This document shows, one piece after another, positions 1 to 4,203 of a stretch of DNA of 5,203 nucleotides (positions are counted from its first letter, which is position 1; the number at the start of each line of letters is the position of its first letter). Below the pieces are notes generated by a model. That model was not told where the DNA came from. It made no database searches and saw only the letters and a list, made by a program, of their open reading frames with translations. The position numbers and the translations under genes were made by a program. The DNA comes from CAYMDD01 sp964409675. Lineage in GTDB: Bacteria > Pseudomonadota > Alphaproteobacteria > Rickettsiales > SXRF01. Where the stretch lies: the NCBI GenBank assembly GCA_964409675.1, contig CAYPEF010000132.1, positions 1 through 5,203 on the forward strand. The letters run 5' to 3'.

Positions 1-5
1 ATAGG

Positions 6-89
6 AGGCTTCTCCACCCCCTGGAGGGGGGAGGATAGAGTCGGTTAGTGCTTTAGCGGTTAGCGAATCTTGGAGGGGGTGAAAAGCCT
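6..89. repeat. Dispersed-repeat-like element with inverted ends
   Basis: The ends form an imperfect inverted repeat. The left arm at 6-22 (AGGCTTCTCCACCCCCT) matches the reverse complement of 74-89 with one substitution and one single-base indel. Inside the left end is a small hairpin with CCCCC at 17-21, GGGGG at 26-30 and loop TGGA. A second inverted pair, AGCGGTT at 55-61 and AACCGCT at 103-109, links this element to the DNA on its right. No reading frame of useful length is present on either strand. The GC-rich CCCCCT/AGGGGG character resembles short intergenic repeats common in proteobacterial genomes, but I cannot confirm copies elsewhere. The left boundary may lie outside the window. 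Confidence 0.5.
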
Positions 90-123
90 ATTGGGCAATC
101 GCAACCGCTGTCACCCTCACCCA

Positions 124-157
124 GCATTTGCTAAATGCTAAAGCATTAAGCAAATGC
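124..157. repeat. Near-perfect 34-bp palindrome
   Basis: GCATTTGCT at 124-132 is the exact reverse complement of AGCAAATGC at 149-157, and nested inside it AATGCT at 134-139 pairs with AGCATT at 142-147. The only imperfections are an A/A mismatch (133/148) and the central AA. It lies between CCCTCACCC (about 114-122) and CCCTCTCCC (160-168), so an AT-rich palindrome is embedded in C-rich flanks. It sits downstream of the lipoprotein stop codon. It could be a repeat unit, a site for a DNA-binding protein or an RNA hairpin. It lacks a following T-run on the minus strand, so it is not a classic intrinsic terminator. Confidence 0.65.
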
Positions 158-159
158 AA

Positions 160-182
160 CCCTCTCCCCTCAAGGGAGAGGG
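160..182. repeat. GC hairpin overlapping the 3' end of the lipoprotein gene
   Basis: CCCTCTCCC at 160-168 pairs perfectly with GGGAGAGGG at 174-182 around a 5-base loop (CTCAA). The lipoprotein stop codon (TGA, minus strand, 172-170) lies inside the loop, so the right arm encodes the last residues of that protein. The sequence resembles the CCCTCTCCC/GGGAGAGGG core seen in many dispersed intergenic repeats. It may also stabilise the 3' end of the argH-lipoprotein transcript. No T-run follows on the minus strand, so a Rho-independent terminator is not supported. Confidence 0.55.
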
Positions 183-364
183 GAAGTGGGGGGCGTAGGC
201 TCCGGCGTTTCTTCCTGCTCTGCTTTTTCTAGCGCTTTCTTTTGTGACTTGGCGGCTTTCTTCGCGGCGTTGTGCTCCGCCTGTGTCGGGGTTTTCAAAT
301 TACCGCGGTTGGCGCAGGCGGTGAGGGGGAGGGAGGATGCGATCAGCAGCAATATCCATTTCAT
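170..364 (-). CDS. Small LptM-like lipoprotein
   Basis: This is a 64-residue protein with a lipoprotein signal: Lys2, a hydrophobic stretch at about 3-13, then a lipobox-like LTAC with the lipidated Cys at residue 17. After the Cys comes ANRGNLKTPTQ, which resembles the CGQ-RG-PL-LP start of the LptM (YifL) family of small outer-membrane lipoproteins. The rest is a Lys/Ala/Glu-rich, probably helical linker (about 30-51) and a Pro/Thr-rich tail. Its ATG overlaps the argH stop as ATGA (364-361), and GGGAG lies 8 bases upstream, so translation is probably coupled to argH. In many alphaproteobacteria a similar small lipoprotein follows argH and precedes lysA; lysA is not in this window. The last residues (about PTSPLP) are encoded by repeat DNA, so the tail is probably not ancestral. 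The family link rests on the short motif and the context only. Confidence 0.75.
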   Translation of the reverse strand: MKWILLLIASSLPLTACANRGNLKTPTQAEHNAAKKAAKSQKKALEKAEQEETPEPTPPTSPLP

Positions 365-1770
365 AAAAAACGCTCCCGTGCGGCTTGCGCGGCTTGTTGA
401 ACATTAAGCGGGCTGGTGCCGCCGAAGCTGGTGCGCGAGGCGGCGGAGGCGGCGGGGCTGAGCACCTGCATGGCGTCTGCGGTGATCTGCGGTTCGATGC
501 TTTGCAATTGTGCAAGCGATAAGGCGTCCAGCGGCAGGTTATTATCCGTGGCGAGTTTTACAATGCGGGCGGTGACGTGGTGGGCAGTGCGGAAGGGCAT
601 GTTGAGCTTGCGTACCAGCCAGTCGGCGAGGTCGGTGGCGGTGGCGTAGCCGCTGCCCGCCGCATCTTCCATCACTTCCTTATGCACCACGAAATCGCGC
701 ACCATGCCCGCGCTGGCGGCGAGGCAGAGGTGGAGGTTGTCGATGGCTTCAAATACCGGTTCCTTGTCTTCCTGCATGTCCTTGTTGTAGGCGAGCGGCA
801 GGGCTTTCATGGTGGCAAGCAGGCTGATCAGGCTTCCGAACATGCGGCCCGCCTTGCCGCGCACCAGCTCGGCGGCGTCGGGGTTGCGTTTTTGCGGCAT
901 GATGGAGCTGCCGGTGGAAAACGCGTCGGTGAAGCGGATGAAATTAAACTGGGCGCTGGACCAGATGATCATTTCCTCGGTGAGGCGTGACAGGTTTACG
1001 GCGCAGATGGAGGCAGCGCTTAAGAGCTCCAGCGCGAAATCGCGCGAGGAGACGGCGTCGAGCGAGTTGCGCATGGGGCCGTCGAAGCCGAGCGCCTCGG
1101 CGGTGAAATGCCGGTCGGTGGGAAAAGATGTGCCGGCGAGCGCTGCCGCGCCGAGGGGGGATTCGTTCATACGGGCGCGCGCATCGGCAAAGCGCGCGCG
1201 GTCGCGGCCTAGCATTTCCACATAGGCGAGCAAATGATGGCCGAGGGTGACGGGCTGGGCGGTTTGCAGATGGGTGAAGCCGGGCATCAGGGTGTCGGCG
1301 TGGGCTTCCGCTTTTTCGATCAGTGCGGCTTGCAGCTCGCGCAGTTCCATGCCCACGGCGTCACAGGCGTCACGCACGAACAGGCGGAAATCCAGCGCCA
1401 CCTGGTCGTTGCGCGAGCGGGCGGTGTGGAGGCGTCCGGCGGGCGCGCCGATCAGCTCGGCAAGGCGGGATTCCACGTGCATGTGGATGTCTTCCAGCGC
1501 TTCGGTGAAGGTGAAGTTGCCGCTTTCGATCTCCTCGCGGATTTGCAGCAGGCCCTTGCGGATGGCGTCGCCATCCTCCGGGGTGATGATGCCTTGCCGC
1601 GCGAGCATGGCGGCGTGGGCGAGGGAGCCTTCGATGTCCTGCGCGTAAAGCCGCTTGTCAACGCCGATGGATGCGTTAATCTTGCGCATGATATCCGCCG
1701 GACCGGTGGCATACTGGCCGCCCCATAAGGGATTGGCGTTGGATTTGGATTCAGGAGGCGAAGCAGGCAT
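361..1770 (-). CDS. argH: Argininosuccinate lyase
   Basis: Cytosolic enzyme that cleaves argininosuccinate to arginine and fumarate, the last step of arginine biosynthesis. At 469 residues it has normal family length. It shows the expected blocks: LWGG near residue 15, HTARSRNDQV at 115-124 (substrate binding), FTHLQ with His167 as the conserved histidine, TSFPTDR at 214-220, and the fumarase/lyase signature GSSIMPQKRNPD at 287-298, with the Ser288/Ser289 catalytic loop. All key residues are present. The ATG at 1770-1768 is the only reasonable start before LWGG. I see no good Shine-Dalgarno sequence ahead of it, and its start codon overlaps that of the divergent tlpA-like gene. Any promoter must therefore lie inside that gene. 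Downstream, the stop codon overlaps the start of the lipoprotein gene by 4 bp. Confidence 0.97.
   Translation of the reverse strand: MPASPPESKSNANPLWGGQYATGPADIMRKINASIGVDKRLYAQDIEGSLAHAAMLARQGIITPEDGDAIRKGLLQIREEIESGNFTFTEALEDIHMHVESRLAELIGAPAGRLHTARSRNDQVALDFRLFVRDACDAVGMELRELQAALIEKAEAHADTLMPGFTHLQTAQPVTLGHHLLAYVEMLGRDRARFADARARMNESPLGAAALAGTSFPTDRHFTAEALGFDGPMRNSLDAVSSRDFALELLSAASICAVNLSRLTEEMIIWSSAQFNFIRFTDAFSTGSSIMPQKRNPDAAELVRGKAGRMFGSLISLLATMKALPLAYNKDMQEDKEPVFEAIDNLHLCLAASAGMVRDFVVHKEVMEDAAGSGYATATDLADWLVRKLNMPFRTAHHVTARIVKLATDNNLPLDALSLAQLQSIEPQITADAMQVLSPAASAASRTSFGGTSPLNVQQAAQAARERFL
1753..1758 (+). promoter_or_regulatory. Shine-Dalgarno site for the tlpA-like gene
   Basis: AGGAGG lies 10 bases before the ATG at 1769. 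It decides the start of the thioredoxin-like gene in favour of 1769 rather than the more upstream in-frame ATGs at 1655 and 1667 or the downstream ATG at 1820. The site lies inside the divergent argH coding sequence (antisense to codons 5-6). Confidence 0.75.
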
Positions 1771-2380
1771 GGGGCATATCCGATTATTTACGCGTCTTCA
1801 TAGCGGTTTTTTAGGGGTAATGGCAAGCATTCTGGTGAGCGGCGCGGCGTTCGCTTATACCGCCCCCTTGCAGGAATATGACGAGCCGCAGGCGCTGGTG
1901 CCGTTGCGCGTGCTGGAGCCAGGCGGCATTGCGCGGCATATTGACGGGGTGGAGCCGCCGCTGACCATTGTTCATGTGTGGGCCACGTGGTGCGCGCCAT
2001 GCGTGGCGGAGCTGCCGATGGTGAACTGGCTGGCCAGAAATTTCAAGAACCAGGGGCTGGAGGTGGCAGCCATTTCCTTTGATGGCCAGAAAAACGCGCA
2101 GAAGGTGCGCGATTTTTACGCGGCACATTCCATCAATGCGCTGCCGCTCTTGTTTGATGATGAGAAAGCGGTTTCCCAAGCCTTACAGATTCGCAGCTTG
2201 CCTACCACCCTGTTCGTGGCGAACGGTGATGTGCTGGCGCGGGTGGACGGGGTGGCGGACTGGCAAAGCGCGGAAATCAAGCAGCTTGTGATGACGAAAC
2301 TTTCGCAATTTTCCCAGCTTCCAGTTTTAAAAGAGGATACGGAAACAGCGACATCAGATGATCGTCGTGCGACGCAATAA
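1769..2380 (+). CDS. TlpA-like periplasmic thioredoxin-family protein
   Basis: This is a 203-residue exported thiol-disulfide oxidoreductase of the TlpA/ResA/DsbE type. Residues 1-29 form a signal peptide: basic start (Arg5, Arg9), hydrophobic core GFLGVMASILVSG, and predicted cleavage after AFA. The thioredoxin fold follows, with the active site WCAPC at 74-78 (Cys75, Cys78) and the cis-proline loop SLPTT (Pro145). Such proteins usually keep cysteines reduced in the periplasm, often for cytochrome c or oxidase maturation; which substrate applies here is unknown. The start at 1769 has an AGGAGG site and gives a well-formed signal peptide. The ATG overlaps the argH start codon divergently, an arrangement close to the tlpA/argH pairing found in alphaproteobacteria. 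The last 35 or so residues, a polar tail ending SDDRRATQ, are read antisense to the end of ftsE and look like an added extension. Confidence 0.88.
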   Translation: MGHIRLFTRLHSGFLGVMASILVSGAAFAYTAPLQEYDEPQALVPLRVLEPGGIARHIDGVEPPLTIVHVWATWCAPCVAELPMVNWLARNFKNQGLEVAAISFDGQKNAQKVRDFYAAHSINALPLLFDDEKAVSQALQIRSLPTTLFVANGDVLARVDGVADWQSAEIKQLVMTKLSQFSQLPVLKEDTETATSDDRRATQ

Positions 2381-2951
2381 GCACGGTGGTGCCCATGCGG
2401 TTGAGGGCTTCGAATAAATAAATCAGGCGCTGCGAGAGCTTGGAGTCCAGGTTGCCGGTAGGCTCATCGGCAAGCAATATATCCGGCTTGGTGACCACCG
2501 CGCGCGAGATGGCCACGCGCTGCTTCTGCCCGCCGGAGAGCACCGACGGGTAGACCTTGCCGAAATCCTTAAGGCCGATCCAGTCGAGCATTTCCTCCAC
2601 TTTAATTTGCACGTCTTTTTCCGACTCTCCGGCCACTTTCAGCGGCAGGCCGACATTTTCTGCAACCGTTAAATGATCCAGCAGGCGGAAATCCTGCGAG
2701 ACGATGCCGATGCGGCGCCGCAACGCCGGGAGCGAAGCGCGCGGCAGGCCCGTGACTTCGCGCCCGAACATGCGGATGCGGCCTTTGGTGGGATGGTGCG
2801 ACAGCGCGAGGATGCCGAGCAGGGTGGTTTTGCCTGCGCCGCTTGCGCCCGAGAGAAAATGGAACGAGCCCGCCTTCAGCTCCAGCGAGACATCCTTTAA
2901 AATCGGCTGTCCCGGCTCGTATTCCATACCGATATGCGAAAGCGTGATCAT
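2277..2951 (-). CDS. ftsE: Cell division ATP-binding protein FtsE
   Basis: ABC-type ATPase of the FtsEX complex, which sits at the inner membrane at the division site and, in well-studied bacteria, activates peptidoglycan hydrolases. At 224 residues it is close to the usual FtsE length. Motifs in order: Walker A GASGAGKTT at 35-43, Q-loop Gln86 in VSQDFRLL (typical of FtsE), signature LSGGQKQR at 138-145, Walker B ILLADEP at 158-164, D-loop around Asp169, and H-loop His195. All ATPase residues are intact. The membrane partner gene ftsX normally follows immediately, but here the next DNA is the convergent tlpA-like gene, which overlaps the ftsE 3' end by 104 bp. No clear Shine-Dalgarno is visible before the ATG. 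Another MacB/LolD-type ATPase is possible, but the short length, QDFRLL and the neighbouring zinc-ribbon/hpt genes favour FtsE. Confidence 0.9.
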   Translation of the reverse strand: MITLSHIGMEYEPGQPILKDVSLELKAGSFHFLSGASGAGKTTLLGILALSHHPTKGRIRMFGREVTGLPRASLPALRRRIGIVSQDFRLLDHLTVAENVGLPLKVAGESEKDVQIKVEEMLDWIGLKDFGKVYPSVLSGGQKQRVAISRAVVTKPDILLADEPTGNLDSKLSQRLIYLFEALNRMGTTVLIASHDDHLMSLFPYPLLKLEAGKIAKVSSSQAA

Positions 2952-3034
2952 GGTGTTTACAACGAGCGTTGATAGTGCTTTGAGGCGAGGTGAATTTATG
3001 CTAGCCGTACTGCATAAACATCAGGAATGCAATC
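2952..3034. promoter_or_regulatory. Divergent ftsE / zinc-ribbon gene intergenic region
   Basis: This 83-bp gap is the only place for the start signals of two divergent genes. AGGA at 3023-3026 lies 8 bases before the ATG at 3035 and is a good ribosome binding site for the zinc-ribbon gene. TTGATA at 2969-2974 resembles a -35 box, but the nearest -10-like hexamers (TTTATG at 2995, TATGCT at 2997) are spaced 20-22 bases away, too far for a confident sigma-70 call. On the minus strand I see no strong promoter or ribosome site for ftsE. The presence of promoters is inferred from the divergent layout. Confidence 0.4.
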
Positions 3035-3691
3035 ATGATACTGCAATGCCCGAGTTGCGATGCACGCTTTCTGGTGCCCGATCAGGCGATGGGCGCGGGA
3101 GGGCGGCGCGTGCGCTGCGGCCGTTGTTCGTATGTGTGGAGCGCCAAACCCCCGCCCGCTGATATTCCTGACCTTGACGCACTGATGGCAGGTGCGGTGT
3201 TGCCGCAGCTGAAGGCAAGGCCGTTGCCGCCGGGGTCAAACCTGCCGGCGCGCAGGGCGCAGAAAAGCGCCTTTGGGCTGATCGCGCTTAACCTGCTGCT
3301 TCTGGTGCTGGTGGCGGGGATGGCGGTGGGGATGTACCGGCCGCATTGGATTGGCATGACGGGTACGCAAGGGCTGGTGCTGGAGGAAGTGCAGTTTGTG
3401 GAAGGCGCGCCGCCGGATTCGTTTATCGTCAAAGGCCGTGTGGTCAACACCACGGATACGCCGATCAAGCTGCCGAATTTACGCATTTCGCTGGTGGATG
3501 AGCACAAGAACGTGCTGAAAAGCTGGCCGCCCTACGAGCAGGAAGGCACGCTGGTGACCAAAGCCGAGCCGGTCAGTTTCCAGACCGAGCCGCTGCATGC
3601 GGACGGGTTGAGGGGTGCGCATTTCATCGTGGAAATCGGCAGCCCGCTGGAGCTGGCGCTCAGGAGGGCGAAATTATGGTCGGCCCCGTAA
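3035..3691 (+). CDS. MJ0042-type zinc-ribbon membrane protein with DUF3426-like domain
   Basis: This is a 218-residue protein of unknown function. Residues 1-37 form a zinc ribbon with two CxxC pairs (Cys5/Cys8 in CPSC, Cys28/Cys31 in CGRC), the start typical of the MJ0042 family. A Pro-rich linker (about 38-75) leads to a single membrane segment at about 79-100 (rich in Leu, Val and Ala). The C-terminal part (about 112-218) resembles DUF3426/FxLYD-type beta domains: KGRVVNTTDTPIKLPNLRISLVD is a characteristic stretch. The ribbon would be cytoplasmic and the beta domain periplasmic. The start at 3035 has AGGA at 8 bases. The gene sits head to head with ftsE and overlaps hpt by 16 bp, a pairing I recall from other alphaproteobacteria, which suggests an envelope or division-linked role. 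No function is established. Confidence 0.88.
   Translation: MILQCPSCDARFLVPDQAMGAGGRRVRCGRCSYVWSAKPPPADIPDLDALMAGAVLPQLKARPLPPGSNLPARRAQKSAFGLIALNLLLLVLVAGMAVGMYRPHWIGMTGTQGLVLEEVQFVEGAPPDSFIVKGRVVNTTDTPIKLPNLRISLVDEHKNVLKSWPPYEQEGTLVTKAEPVSFQTEPLHADGLRGAHFIVEIGSPLELALRRAKLWSAP
3662..3667 (+). promoter_or_regulatory. Shine-Dalgarno site for hpt
   Basis: AGGAGG lies 8 bases before the hpt ATG at 3676 and inside the last codons of the zinc-ribbon gene. It supports the 3676 start, and with the 16-bp overlap it suggests that the two genes are translated from one mRNA. Confidence 0.8.
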
Positions 3692-4203
3692 CGCCGCTTT
3701 ATACGGAAGAGGATATCCGCGCGCGCATCCAGATTCTGGCCGATGCGATTGCCAAAGACTTGCCGCCGGATATGATGATCGTGGCGCTGTTGCGCGGCAG
3801 TTTTGTGTTCGCTGCTGATCTGATTCGCGCCCTGCATGCGCGCGGCGCACGGCCGCAGATTGATTTCATGACGCTCGGCAGCTATGGCGAGGGGATGCAA
3901 AGCAGCGGGCAGGTGACGATTTACCGCGACTTAAGCGACACCGTGCAGGGGCGCGACGTGCTGATCGTGGATGATATTCTGGAATCGGGCCGCACGCTCT
4001 CCTTCGCGCGCGGTCTGATTGCCGAGCGCGGCGCAAAATCTCTCAAAATCGCCGTGCTGCTGGAAAAGCCCGGCAAGCGGAAGACGGCGATTAATGCCGA
4101 TTTTGTGGGGTTCGTAATTCCGGATAAGTTCGTGGTCGGCTACGGGCTGGACCATGCGAATTTCTACCGCGAGCTTCCGTTTATCGGGGTGGTGGGGGAA
4201 TGA
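3676..4203 (+). CDS. hpt: Hypoxanthine/guanine phosphoribosyltransferase
   Basis: Cytosolic purine-salvage enzyme that joins hypoxanthine or guanine to PRPP, giving IMP or GMP. It has 175 residues, a usual length for bacterial Hpt. Visible motifs: LLRGSF at 38-43 (pyrophosphate-binding loop), LGSYGEG at 67-73 in the flexible loop region, the PRPP-binding signature VLIVDDILESGRTL at 95-108, LLEKPGKRK at 128-136 (Lys in the purine-binding region), and FVVGYGLD at 152-159. In the PRPP signature the usual Glu-Asp...Asp reads Asp99-Asp100...Glu103, so the usual catalytic-base aspartate is a glutamate. The start has a strong AGGAGG site and overlaps the upstream gene by 16 bp. The stop overlaps the next ATG by 4 bp (ATGA, 4200-4203). 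Confidence 0.95.
   Translation: MVGPVTPLYTEEDIRARIQILADAIAKDLPPDMMIVALLRGSFVFAADLIRALHARGARPQIDFMTLGSYGEGMQSSGQVTIYRDLSDTVQGRDVLIVDDILESGRTLSFARGLIAERGAKSLKIAVLLEKPGKRKTAINADFVGFVIPDKFVVGYGLDHANFYRELPFIGVVGE

Noticed and set aside
1..169. Start of lysA, expected after the lipoprotein gene
   Set aside because: No minus-strand frame begins here; the stretch is repeat DNA. lysA may lie beyond the left edge.
1..190. CRISPR array or attachment site
   Set aside because: The repeats are inverted, of different types and not regularly spaced with unique spacers; no integrase or tRNA is nearby.
1234..1728. A 164-residue plus-strand open frame inside argH
   Set aside because: It is antisense to a clear argH with all its motifs; GC-rich codons leave long open shadow frames. 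It shows no domain or start signal.
1655..1768. Upstream extension of the tlpA-like gene to an ATG at 1655
   Set aside because: It would place 38 non-family residues before the signal peptide and lie wholly antisense to argH; the 1769 start has an AGGAGG and a normal signal peptide.
2969..3002. Sigma-70 promoter TTGATA ... TATGCT for the zinc-ribbon gene
   Set aside because: The 22-base spacing is too long for a confident call, so it is only mentioned under the intergenic region.
3082..3507. Minus-strand 141-residue frame opposite the zinc-ribbon gene
   Set aside because: The plus-strand frame has the CxxC pairs, a membrane segment and the better start; the minus frame has low-complexity shadow composition.
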